From Strigops habroptila (taxonomy: Eukaryota > Chordata > Aves > Psittaciformes > Psittacidae), in contig NC_044282.2 in assembly GCF_004027225.2 (NCBI RefSeq), positions 67,443,787 through 67,507,786 on the forward strand: DNA of 64,000 bases. The letters run 5' to 3'. Positions 34,632 to 48,200 of the stretch are shown here, one piece after another. The position numbers and the translations under genes were made by a program. The notes below the pieces were generated by a model, which was given only the letters and a program-made list of their open reading frames with translations, ran no database searches and was not told the origin of the DNA. The stretch's first letter is position 1. Every line of letters starts with the position of its first letter.

Positions 34632-35742
34632 CTCCTTAAATATATTTGTGTAACATAAAAATAACAAATCTCTATTTTTAAAAATGAAATTTGAATTAAA
34701 AAATTGCTTTGGGACAGAAACTGCGTCCTTCAATTTTCTCTCCCAGCACTTTACTGACAGCCAGGTTGTAAACCCCAGAAAACAGGGGTCTGTAGTTGGA
34801 AATGCTGACACAGCCTCTCCTTGTGCTGCTGTCGTACATCTCGGTACAGAGACGAGCAGATGCACTTTTGCACACAGAATGCCAGAAATCCTACAGCTCA
34901 TTCATTCCTTATGTGCTCGTTCTGCTGTAAGATGGTAAACTGATTTAAATTGCCAAAATTAAAACAAAAACGAAACTGAAACTTGTGCTTTTAGAATGCC
35001 CTGACCCTGTTTGCAAAGCACGTCCCCATGTCGCCTGGCTTTGGCATCGCTTTGCCTTCCTTATTGCATGCCTGTTGACCCATTCTATGGCTGAAGTCTT
35101 AAGTGTGTATGTAGTTGTGTAAGTGTACATATTAGAAGAAAACTCTCAAAAGAAGTGTATTTCTGCAAATTGGATTGCTAAATTTTCTTAATCTCTGCAT
35201 TATTTCTTTTTGTAGGGTCTAGTGTTACTTTGGTTGAACCCAGTGGGGAATGTCCCACTAAAGTCCATGATTCAGAAGGAGCCATTGGATGTTCAAAGAC
35301 CTCTCCAGCCACCCTCTTTGTGATTCCCTCTCTCACAATAATTATTAAAAATTTGCCCATTATCACCAACTGCCAATGTTAAATATCACTTTTTTTTTTC
35401 TTTTTAATACAAACAACATTTAACCACAAAAATATGAAAGGAAAAGCCATCAACTTCTTTGCAGGTTATTACCTATTTGTAGGACACAAAGAAAAATAAT
35501 TTACAGTCACAAACTGTACATAGTATTTGGTGGGGGACAGTGTATTTGTGGTTTAGAGTAAAAAAAGGATTGCTTCAGTAATTAAAATAATTATTGATGA
35601 GATATAAGACTTTAAAATCAAGAAAGTGTGATAATTTGGCTACAGAGACAATCATTGTAATATGTCTAACACAGAGGTTTGGATAGTAGAAAGCTGAGTG
35701 GAGGGATCTGGGGAAGGAAAGACACCGTCATGCAGAACAGCA
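34626..35742 (-). other. PCSK2: PCSK2 3' UTR, at least to the first candidate poly(A) signal
   Basis: Sequence after the TAG on the - strand. An AATAAA in this orientation lies at 34626-34631, giving a 3' UTR of about 1.1 kb. Further AATAAA copies occur at 34346-34351, 32911-32916, 32885-32890 and 32798-32803, so a longer form of nearly 3 kb is possible. Which are used cannot be told from sequence. Confidence 0.45.
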
Positions 35743-36229
35743 CTAGTTCTTGCTCAGTATACTCTTCAGGCTTCTCTCCACTGCTTCATCTAATTCTTCT
35801 TCCAGCTCTTCCTTCTTGGACATGGCCAGTTTGGACTGATAATCTTTTACTATTTGGTCTATATATGGTGCGCTCTGAGTCCCGTGCAGCATCAGTGTCC
35901 ACTCCTTCAGCACGCCCCGCTGTGGCTGACTGCCAACAAACCCAATCTCTAGAGCCCAGGTGCCTCGGGGGTCTTCTCCCCAAGTGTGTGTGGTCATGAA
36001 AGGCCATTTGTCAAAACCCACCTTGGAGTCATCATCCCTGGGGCGTCGGCTCAGTAAAATGGACTTTGTTCCCATCGGCGAGGTCATGTTGATGTTGAGG
36101 TCTCCTCGCCTAGTGGAATTCACAGTTATAACTGCTTGGACGTGTTCCAGGTATCGGACAAAGTTTTCCTTCCCCTCACAAGCATCAGTTGTAAGTGTGA
36201 GGACCAGCTTGCCGCTTGGTGGTATCTTT
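35743..36229 (-). CDS. PCSK2: PCSK2 exon 12 (P domain and C-terminus, stop TAG)
   Basis: The acceptor GACCTGCAG precedes. The exon completes Glu477 and codes 161 more residues to 638, starting [20 protein letters not shown]. It holds most of the P domain, with RRGDL at 517-521, sequons NST (514) and NMT (524), and [20 protein letters not shown]. The C-terminal [19 protein letters not shown] helix is implicated in granule sorting in this family. Confidence 0.97.
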
Positions 36230-39200
36230 CTGCAGGTCAAAAGATAATTAAGTAAATTAAAAGGATATACAGAGCACGAAATGGCTCATGATAAAATTAC
36301 TGGGTTTTGGTGCCTTGCAGAAAAAACAGTACTATTTTCCCTATTAATGCATGGAAGAGTAAGGAAATAATAGTTGCAAACTTAGCCAGAAAGAGAACAT
36401 TCTTTTAAAAAAATTATCTCAAAACCTTGATTTGAAAATCCATTATGAAATGTGCACCCACACAAAGAGAGAAGGAATACAATAAAGAAGTGCATACTGC
36501 TCTTTGAGAAATAGTAACATACGTTCAATAGTTGCCTTTACTTATCACTACTACATTGGTTAATTGCATAATAATGTGTATATTCAGTAGAAGAACCAGC
36601 AGCAGTCAGTCATGTCCGATAGTCACCTTAAAAGACAGCCGCAAGCAAAAGACAGAGGCCAGCGGCACAAAACTTCAGCAGTCACATAAAAGCCTACATC
36701 CTTGTTCTGATATGGGATCCTCATTTGAAAATTGTTTTTCATGAAAACTACTATCCTTGCCCTGCTTCTGTGAAGGAGGAGCACACACACTGTGGAAAGA
36801 AGTCACGCTTGTTTACTGAATTGACAAAGTATTGCATCTTGAAGTCACAGATTTATTGGTTATTGTAACTCAGCCCTTACGAAAGCAAACACACGGTTAA
36901 CTGAAGGACATCTGTCCTAACTGTAACCAGAAAGCTAGACCTGCAGATGGAGCACAGGTTCAGTCCTGCTTCATTTATTTTGTGAGGGCCCTGTCATCAA
37001 ACGGAAAGCAGATCCCTGTTATCAGTGCACAGGGCTCCTTTTGGAGACAGTCAGACACCTGAGGACACAATGCCTGGAAGCTGGAGCACAAGGGAAGATA
37101 AACCACTTTGTGCTGGGCTGTGCAGTCACGGCTGTCAATGGTCTCACCAACATCTGTCAATGGGATCAATTACACACAACAGAGAGCAACATTACACCGG
37201 TCATGCTCTTGGCTCCCTGCATGCTGGGCTGCCACAGCGTTTGCTCCCCATGTGACTGAGGAAACCCCGGAGGCAGCATCATTTCCAAGAGCATGCTGGG
37301 TTTGAACAAGGCACATCCATGCCTTCCCAGCTCTTGCAGAGGAGGCCTGTAGCCACTATGTGCTGGGCAGTTCTGTCTGGGATCTCTGCACCAGCTCAAA
37401 GGTGCCAAGTGCCTGCTAAACCCCACGGGGTCAGGATGGAACTGGCAATTACCAGTTGCCTCAGAAACTGGCTGGCAAAATACATCGCAAATGTAAACAG
37501 AATTCTCTGTGTCTTCACCATCAGCCTGCTGTGAGCAGGGTGACACTTTCCTCTGTCTAAAAGAAATAACTTGCAAGACAAGAATTACTGCAATCAAAAA
37601 ACGGAGTAAGTCACAAAGGACTCCAGTCAGCTTATCATTACCTCTTCTAGTGGCTTCTCCCTGAGCTAGGTTTTGCTGTAAAATAAAAAAGAGAGTCCCT
37701 TTTAAAGCGCATTGACCACACTGTGGTAATTAATACTTTCTTTTCAAAATAAACGAGTACCAGCCTTTCCTAATGAAATAGTGTGGCCTTCAGAGACCAG
37801 TGAAAGCATTTCCTTCAAGCCTAGCTTCCAGGAATTCTATTCTTGAGATGACCTCCAGGTATTACAGTTTCCTACATCACTAATTGGCTTAGGCCAGTGT
37901 CTGCCTCCCTTTCATAGAGTATTGCCTTCTTGGGAGTACTTCCAGAGTAAAAACACATTCAGGTCCTCAAGGCATTTAAACACTTACCTTAAACTGTTGT
38001 TTAACATAAGCCTATGTGGTTCTGAATCTTATGAATGCCCTGGAGCAGAAGCTGGTATAACATAAATATTGTATGGCTAAAACATTTGAACATATAATTA
38101 CAATACCCCTGAGATTTATTTTGTGTGCCAAAGCACAAGGAAATGCACTATAATGCAGCCAGAGGTGAAGGATCATAATCTCACAGTTGCCACACACTTG
38201 CAATTTCTCTGCATGGGAAGCATCACCCTCAAATCAATCTGAATTCATGTTGTCTCACAGCACTCACACACTAGACAACACGTTGTCAAACAGTTGTGCT
38301 CCACATCTCCTTCATAGGAGGGATGACACCACATGAGGGAGGACACTACAGTGTGAGTCTCTTCTACCTATGAACACCAAACCCCAAAGAAATCAGAGCA
38401 GCATTACCACTCCACCTGCTTTGCTGACAGACTGACAACTGCAGACAGCTTTCCTCTCTGTCTTCTGAAGTGCCGCAATGCAAAAGTTATCTCAGCTCTC
38501 TAGAACACATGAGAATAGACTTGCTCTGTTTCTTCCTTTCCTATTAACTAGGATTCAATACTCTTTGCTTTGCTAGACTAATTACTATAGTCCAGGTAAC
38601 TTTCCCAAAATCCCCAAAAGAACCAGCGGTGGTAGAAAAAATCTAACTTGAAAGAAGCAGAAGAGAACATGGGTTTTCCACACCCTCACAGTGTGCTGCT
38701 GCCCAATTGCTATATATATGTAAAGAATATGTTCATTTTTACATGAAGTGTAGTACCCAGTTAGAGATAAGCAGGGGAGCTAACAGCTCTCTAGAAGCAT
38801 GCTCCCGTGCTCCTCTTCCTCACCTAATGGACTAGGATGCCCTAAATCATCTTTGTTTCTCCCTAAACCAGCCAGATTTAGACTTGTCCATTTTATTTCT
38901 TTTTGCTGACCCAACCAAAAGCCCTTTACAAGGAGAGTTCCTGTTGCTAACAAGTGTTTCTCCAGGCAGCAGAGAAGTGCTGCACTTTAAATACTGATTG
39001 CTTTCAGCACACTGTATATTCTAGGCTGTCAATTTTTTTCTGGCCTGTTTCTGCTAATTGACAATGCTGCTCTGGCACATACCTCTGTATCAACTACTCA
39101 CCTCTACCTAAATCTCCATTAAGTATGTATTTTATATACACAAATCTCTATACTTGATATCAACATCTATAGAATATATAGAGAAAATGTAAGGCCAAAC

Positions 39201-42200
39201 TAGAAAAATAACCCAATTATCCATGGCAGCAGTGCAGTGTAGTTTTCATTTCCAAGGAATTTCTGGAGATGCTGGGACTTCACTAGTTTATTGCAGGATA
39301 AATAAAAAAATGTAGATGTTGCAATTCATGATGCTTATTATGTCTTGTCAGTGACATTTTTGTTGGGGGATGTAAATATTACAGCAGTCCTATTAACATA
39401 TAGATGTGTTGGGTAATTATAGGGGGGCACCTGTACAGACCACACACTGAAATTATATTGCAGTAGGGTTAGGAGGTTTAGGTGGTGACTGACTTTCCAA
39501 ATCTGTGTGCTGTAAGCACAAAGCCTCTTCTGGGTAGTGCTCTCAAAAGACACCAACACAAAGCAGAGTGTTTCTCAACTCTGGAGCTTGCTGGGCAATG
39601 ACAGCTATAGGGAAGCTTTACTGCAGTTCCAGATCCCTGGGCTGGAGGAAATGCACCATCACCTCTGCATTTCTATCTGTTCAACAGCAGAAATAGGCCA
39701 CAAAAACAAAGGCAGAAGGAGACAATACTACTGCATAGCACTTGCCCAACTCTGGCTCAGTCTGTTGCCAGAATACCTCTACCACATTCTCGGAAGCATG
39801 GAGCCAGGCCTACAACAAGAAATTTTCTCTCTTCCTTTAAGATGATCCCTATTTCAATAAATGGGGATGAACCAAGATAAATGAGATTATTTGTCTGCAA
39901 TTAAATTATGAATAAACTAGATATAGCTCAAAATTAGCTTCAGCACTCTCTCATTTGTTTCCTACCTGTGAGCACACATAGGCCAGAAAAATTAAAACTC
40001 AGACCTCAGCTGTAGAACCTTGATGCTGCCAATACAAACCCACCTGGAAGGTTGGGAGCAAACTTACTCTTTGCCTGGCTGAGCTATGTGCCAGGCTGGC
40101 AATCTGGTCTGCTTTCTTTTTCCAACAGAATAATGATGCCTTCAAAAATGGCACTGAAAAGTCAAATTTCAAATGGTATAGACATAAATTGGCCATTATT
40201 AGGTTAGTATTTCAAATAATTAAATTGAACTATAGCTGTTGCAGTCAATTAGTATTAATTCATTCACTTGTTGACTCATACACTTTAGCACATGAAAGTA
40301 AATCAGAAAATAATTCGACTACCTAGCCTGCAATTAGAGATTTGAAGAACATAAACTAAACATAATTAAACGCAGTAGTGTTCAAACTGCATCACTGGTA
40401 CCTGTAGATGATTGTTTCAGCCTTCTGGAGATAAAATTGTCTGCTGGAATACGTCAAAGGAGATATAACCTGGCTGACAGATATTTCATGTGGCAAGAGT
40501 TTATGTAATTTGCAGTACCAGCCTCCCAGATTTTCGCTTGTGCACAGGCACTTTATTCAGAGAAACTTTGGCGCAAACATACCTGTAAGTACGCAGAAGA
40601 AATGGATGTTTCTACTAAGACTACTGGCACTAGGAGAGATCATACAGCTTGCTGTAGAATGCACTCCTCTAGCAAATCAGGAACTGAAAGATCATGTAGT
40701 TTATTTTATCAGTAGTTGGAATAGTTTGAATGCTACTGGTAATAGGCTTTCTTAGAAAAAGAATTCCATTATGTTTCTTTGACTAGCTGTGTCTTTGTCA
40801 ATATATTTGCATGCTTATGGTCTCCTAAATGCCTAGAAGAAATCAAACACATATACTAGACTATTCACTTACTCGGGTTCCTGTATTGACCCTCCAATAC
40901 AATGGAATCTCTCTGGAACGGTCTTCCAGTCTTTCGCCATCTTAACCATTGCTCCTGCATCTAGGACACCATAGCCAAACAAATGGTTGAATTCCAGCCC
41001 AACGCCATTTCTGCGCCACTGATGAACCTCATCATGAAGCTGGTTCCTCTTGGAGGTGAGCACTGTCAGATGCTGCATGTCTCTCCAGGTCAGATCCAAG
41101 CTGTGGAAGAGCACCATGGAAAACAAACAGTACAGTATTTCCAAGCAGATATTAAAGAAACTAAAGAAAGACAGTGTGTTTGAGTAAGCCTTTTGGTGAA
41201 ATTTGTTTCTATGAGTCACACAGGAATTGTATCTACACACATATCAATAACAAAGCTCCTGTTGATTTCAGTGGGAACAGGGATAGGTTTTAATTGTATA
41301 GTACTTCCCCAAAATACATCCCCCGAAATTGCAAAGTAATTTCTGATTGTTTCCCTGTTCTTGAAAACAACTGCTTTTAACTACACATAGATCCACCATG
41401 CAATTCTTAAGGTAATAAAATGGGTAGGATATTATACCAGATCCTGAGAATACAAAAAGATGGCAGAATTTCGCCTTGCCTTCCTCTTACATCTTGCCCT
41501 CTTTTCCTTGCCTGCTCCTCCTGCTTTTCCCATAGACCTTCTGAGATTCACCCACAGTGAGTAATTTCAGTATTCTGTGAATATGGGTATATGGCCTGTG
41601 AGTGACTGCAGGTTTGCATTATAAGGTATGGCAGAGGTTTGTCACCCATGATATACTAGCATAGATGGATGCAGTCAAGTAACATTTGCCTAGATTCGAT
41701 GATCATTTTTCATCATCAGCTCTTGTCTTCCTAGATTTGCAGTGATTATGATGACAGGAAGGGCACTTATAAGTTATTATTCTGGAAGCTTTAGAACTGA
41801 CATTCTAATTCTACATAACTAAAGCTATTCCAGTTGGTTTATGATGAACTCTTTCAACATAACAATATGTCTGATTTAAGCCATCAACCTAAAAGAATCC
41901 ACTTTTCAGCTTTCTGTGCCCCAAGTAATAAGCATGTGTGCATGCTGAATGTACACCAGAATAGCCAATTACTGTCATTTCTCCAAGGTGACACAAGATA
42001 GCTGAAAACCAGATATCACTTACATCATTCTTACTGAAATCTTTTAAGAGCCGCCAACATATCTTGAAGCTGTACTTTCCATTTCAGATTGGTCTGTTTT
42101 TAGGGACATGTCAGACATAGACTGTACAAGAGCTGACAGGCAGATTGCAGGCAGGAGGAGTCTGCATCAGAGATTGTTAGCTGTTCCCATGAAGGCTAGT

Positions 42201-45200
42201 GGAGCTCATCCAGGGTACTTCTGCACAATACAATTTAATAGAGCCAGCCTGGAAGGAGATAGGAGATACTGACAGTTCTTTCTCTCCCCTGCCTCCTTAG
42301 CAAAGGCTAGAAACTCAATTGCAAACCAGGGGTATTAGTCTACTTTCTAATCATCATAGTTTGCAAGAGTAATACCAGTCTTCATGGATAGCTTGAATGA
42401 ATGAATAATAATCATTACTGAGATATTAAGGTTGTAGTCCAGGTTAAATATGCAGTGGTCAGAAAATTAATTAAACCTTTATTTTTACGGCTATATTAAT
42501 TTATTACATGGTGGCTGTTCCACTGAATGGGATTGACAGCACTAGGAATGATGATCCAAAGTTAAACACTTGGCATGCATGTTTTATGCATATAAAATCT
42601 GAAAAATGATACTTGGCCGAAGTAATTCTCTGAGCACAACAATCATTGCTCTGCTAATGATATAAACTTTGTCTCCTCTGCCAAATCTTTATTCTCCTGC
42701 ACTGCTGAAGAAAACTATGTACATAGTGCTCCCTTCATGCTGTGGTTACAGCAACTGAAGCTGTATAACTGTGCAAATGTTGCCTCTACTTGGTAAAACA
42801 GTTTAACACAAAGTAAAAAGATGGTATAGGTTATTGTAAGGAAAACTTTACCCAATCATTAGAGAAGAAGATAATGAAGCAAGATATATGAGAGGGCTCC
42901 AATGTTGTGAATGGCACGGAGATGGTAAACAGACGATGGTATTTATTCTTTAACATAAAAGAGCAATTACATAGCACAGAAACAAATCACCAGCAGTGGG
43001 TTAAGAAGAAAAAAAAAAGGAAACGTTCCCCACCACCAAAAAATATTACTGTGGAACTGACTGCCACTGGATGTCACAGGTGCCAAAACAGACAAGTTGA
43101 AAAGAGTTAGACAAATTCAAGGAAGATAAATCTGCGTGTGGCTATTAAATAGGATAGGCTGACTGCTGTCTCTCCAAACCACTGAACAGCCAAAGCTGTT
43201 GTTGAAAGATCGCTCTTAATCCCCGTTTGTTGTACTCTTCCCTAAGCATCTGTCATTGCAGACAGGATGTGGCAAAAGATGAACTCCTGCTGATACCATA
43301 GGTTTGTTCTTATGTTTTTCTAGACCAGGCATTCTACACTGGATATGTGGAGAAATTAAATAATCTCTCCCTCCAAACAGTGCTGGAGAAGACAAACCCC
43401 TGGTAAGCAGTGGATGGATGGAGATGACAGAGACAGAACAAGACAGACAGACTGTATCTGCTCTATGGCTTTGGCAAGGCTGATGCTCCATCTGTAAGTT
43501 ACCATGCCTGTCAATACTGTAGCAGGCAGCTTGTTAGCTGCTCCTTCCAGCCCTGTGCCACAGCCAGCCAATTTTAATGATGAACAACATTAAACAAACC
43601 GCAGGCCCTCTCCTCTCTAGAGCTCACAAGGCATTTCTCAACAGCATACTTAGCCTCCAGGGCCAAGGCGAACACTCCGGCTGCTTCAGGGGCAGCTGCA
43701 GACGTTCCTGAGTGACGCAGGGTGCAGTTGCCATACAAATCTGTTGTAGCCTGCAATGATATCAGATGTAATTAATGAAAACAGCTTGCCCATTTTCCTT
43801 GCAGCTACAGACTCAGAAAAATACAGAAAGTGGCAGTTTGTACCCTTGCTCTTTAGAGTAACTGTGTGTTCCTGCCTAGGATCTGTTTTCTTCTTTAGAA
43901 TAGTGTATGAATTTAAAACCACAGTGAGACATAGTTACAGAAGGTGTAAATGCAAGAATAAATCATGATGTAGTAAACCAATGTTCACTACACCACTTAG
44001 AACTCATAAACTCATATAGATGGCATTTATTTCCTATAAACACAGTTTAACCAAAGGCCTTAAATTCCCTTGTGGTTATCAGAAGGATTTGAAACTACAA
44101 TTGTTAACAGTACTGAGCTTTCCAACACTTGTGCGACTTCAGAACCAACAGCAGTACCAGGCTGCTATCTTCTATGCAGCTTGTCACTAGAAGAGACCAG
44201 AAGGAAACCTTAGAAATACATTTTATGGCGATAATTACAAAGGTGCCACAGATCATCTTGTCTGATTATCAACACAGAGCTGATATCAAGACAGAAACCA
44301 GTATCTTTCCGTCTGCTACTGCACATGGACACTGAGGATTACACAATGTGCCTTTGGGGTTTGAGACAGGGCCATGGGAAACGCATAATAGCTTTTGGGA
44401 AAAACTAACCTTGAGTCACTACACCTGAATTTTCCACTCTGTGAATCAGACTATGTCCTGGCTAGTCGAAGATGCTGAAGAGCAGTTATCAATCAAAATC
44501 CCAATTGCAATTCGCAATTTGAACAGAAACTGCTAATTTTCCAGTTGTAGGTATGGCCCTGAAGGGGACTTGAGTACGATGCTCAACACTGCTCAATGGG
44601 AGACTGAGGGTGATCTAATACCCCACATTTCCTCTGCGAGTGACTGAATGTCTCTCTGCTTTCTACAGTTTTTAGTACAGCAGAAGTCTGGTTCATGACT
44701 GCTCTCCCAGTACAAGCAAGTATGATCTCAAATGTTGACACTTTTCTTTTAGATTTTCACAGAGGCCTTTTCCCACACCCTCCTCTGGGAAGAGAGCAAT
44801 TGAACCTCCAGATCTGGTTTCTGATAAAGGAAAGCGCCAACTCTATGAAGCATTAAGAGATGGAAGGTCATTGCTGTTCTCAATATTAATCCTGCATCTC
44901 CTCAGCTGACAGTTTTGGCACCACCGTGTACTGCAGATGAGAAAATATCCATCTCAACAAAGAACCATCTGCTGCTCCAAATCAGACAGAGTTGTCATAG
45001 GTTGTGGGAGTGCACAAAGACAGCAGCAACAGCACAATAATATCTGGACTCACCACACCAGCCTCCGGATTTCTCTTCCTCCCATTGCTAAAGGTGGAGG
45101 CTAAGGTTGAAGAGCAGCTTTCATCATACAGAGCTGTCCGTCCATCATTTATAGCAGAATTGATGGAGATTGTCCACATGCTTGATGCATAACCATCACA

Positions 45201-48200
45201 GTTACAGTCATCGTAGCTGCCCCCATCTCCGGAGGCCCAGACATAGATGCTTCCTTTGCCACCCCGGCCCTGTGAAAGGGGAAAATCAACCCTCTTGGGT
45301 TAAATTGCAAATAGGAGAGAGCAGCTACCTTAAACTGCACATCTAATTGTAAAGCTAGGCATCTATAAAGGAGAAAACCAGTCCAAACAAAATATACATC
45401 AACCTTAAACTGAAATAACATCGACTTCTGCAGGTTATTAAATCCAGTTAATGGGCAGGCACAGCCAGCTCTGCAACCTTACGTACACAGAGCACTTCCA
45501 TTTATCTCCTGTTTTGCTTGACACCCTGAAGGCTCCTGTGCCAGATGCTGAGACGTTTTATGGATTCATTAGCGTTTATGTCAAGGTCTAAGTGCTACGA
45601 GAAAAGCATTCTTTTAAAAGGGATATAGGTCATCTCACATGCTGGGTTTGTAAGATCCAATTAGGTCCAGGCAATGGCTAAAAAACTCTGTAGAACGGGC
45701 ACCTTCTTATCTCAATAGATTTTTCTCCAAAGGTTCACTGATTCAGAGCTGTTTATCTGACAAACCATCTTCTACTACTAAGCAGAAAATAAAGTTATGA
45801 GAACATATAAATCATCTACAGAAAGATCGTCTACCAATTACACTGAAAAGTCAAAAGATACACGAGAGAGACTGAAGCTGAAGGGCGGCTATAAAGGCTT
45901 CCCACTAGTTAAAGGAAAGAAATCTGTATCCTCTCACAACTTCCAGAGAGGCAAGGAGTGGGAAGGGATCAGCTCAGCTCCTTCTTCTCATCCCATACTA
46001 AGAAAGAGATAGGGCTGCCTACAAGAGGGTTAGACCCGAGAACCCTGACACTCAGTGGAAAGATCAGTGCTACTGAACCCAAAGCTCAGATCTCTCACTG
46101 ATTCCAGCATTCCTCTCTGTGTTCAGACCACTGTAATCCAACATTTACTTCCAACAGCACCAGAAGGGTGCAAGGCCTCAGTTCAACACACTGGTTTTAT
46201 GCACTGGGCAGAAGACAGGAAAATCTCTTCTAGCCTCTTCATTGCCCAGCATAAAATGGAAGTTAAAGATTATACAAACATACAGTAACCTGCAATGGTG
46301 TTCTAACAGGGAACCTTTTCTGTCCAGAATTTAAATCAAATCTGAGCTCCCAGCAGTACCTTCTATTTTAAATCATACCCCACTGAACAGAGCAACCTCA
46401 TTATTTCAAGCACGTTAGTGAGTTGCATTATAATCCATTGAATTGCACAGCAGGTTTGCTGCCCCTGGGGTATATAACATCTCAGGACATAGTTTTTCAT
46501 AATAAAGATGATGACTACGAAAAAGCTTATTGAAATCAGTCTGAGAACTCCCGCAAAGATTTGAGATCAATCATCCGAGTTTTAAGGGAGGAGGATACTG
46601 TTGCAAAAATAATTCTAAGAACACAGTAATTCCAGCAAATTATTAAAAAAATATATGTAAAAAAAGATCAGCATAACAAGAACAGTGACGCCTTTTTTCC
46701 CTTTGACATTTTCCATATCCCACCTTGTGTTCTGACTGCAACAGGGCCCAAACTAGGTCTTGGACTCACTTCAGAGGCTACATCCCAAGCGAGCCACCAT
46801 AGCCGCATAGACCATCATACCACCTTGCCACCATCTGCCTCCTTTGGGCAGCCTCTGTGGCAGCTCAAGCACATCTCTCTCTGCCCCAAAAATGCAGGCT
46901 GTTGCCCAACACAGACAGCAGATGGCTGCTGGTGCCAGGGATAGGATGTTTCACATGTACGGACCCCTTCCAGCTATTTTAAAAGGACAGAAAACACTTA
47001 ATTTTCATGTGATAAAATTCACAAAAGTAGCTTGGTGGCTGGAAGTTAGACTACACAGTGTTCAGCATAGACAAACAGCCTTAGCCCTGCTTGGCGAATT
47101 GTTCCATGCTGCCAAAACCAGGTATTGCTGCAAAATGTTTTACTCCACAGGTGGGATTTGTGGCAGACTGGTACAAAACAAGTGTAACAGATTGCTGGTG
47201 GGGAGCAAGATAACTCACAGAGGAACCAAAATTCGGGCTCAAGTTCATGAGAGGAATTGGCCTGCTGAGTGCTGCTGAGGATGGGTTTTATGCATGCAAT
47301 TACTGTAACGTGAGAATGGCCTTAGGATATCATTTCTATGAGAGTCTTAGTGTTAAAACCCATAATTCAGCTCTTAATACTCTACTTTCAATAGCCTTTT
47401 CTTCTTAGCCAGGACTGGAAAGAGAAGCAAACACTGCTGAAATAAACTGACAGCAGCCCAAGTGTGTTATTTGCAAATATGCTTAGGACTTGCCGCTTAC
47501 ATTTCCCACAGCCAGACCTGCAGCAGTGGGATAGTCTGTACAGGCAAACTGTTTGGTGCCAATCCTCATGCATCATTTAAATTACCAGGCAGAAATATAT
47601 GGCTTCAGGGGAAGTGATTTTTCAATTATCTGAATGGTAATAGTCTAAACCAGAAAAATCCCACTTGGGTCAACTAAGCGTCATATTGAAAGCAAACTGA
47701 AAGCTCCTAATTGCACATATAAGCCTAAAAATGTCAGGTGCTCAACTTAGGCTACTGTAAATTTAGGCCAAAAAGAGGACTGGAGAAGGTGATAGTAATA
47801 CAGACTATAAACACCAGAGGGAGCCTGAAGGAAGAGTCAGGAGCAAGGAAGAGCAGTAAGATAATAAGGTACATTTTAAAGAGTATCTTTCCTGCAAAAT
47901 CCTGTTGAAACCTGCTCATTTTCCCCAAAAGCAATGTACAGTGTTGCACCCACACTTCTGAGGCATCTGAAACTGTATCTCACTCAGAGCTGAAAATGGA
48001 TCTTTTTATAGAATCACAGAATGGTTTGGGTTGAAGGGACCTTAAAGCTCATCTAGTTCCAATCCCCTGCCACAGGCAGGGACACCTTCCACTAGAGCAG
48101 GTTGCTCCAAGCCCCGTCCAACCTGGCCTTGAGCACTGCCAGGGATGGGGCAGCCACAGCTTCTCTGGGCACCCTGTGCCAGTGCCTCACCACCCTCACA

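Noticed and set aside
46844-47278. 144-codon open frame on the + strand in PCSK2 intron 8
   Set aside because: No domain, promoter or splice support and no family resemblance.
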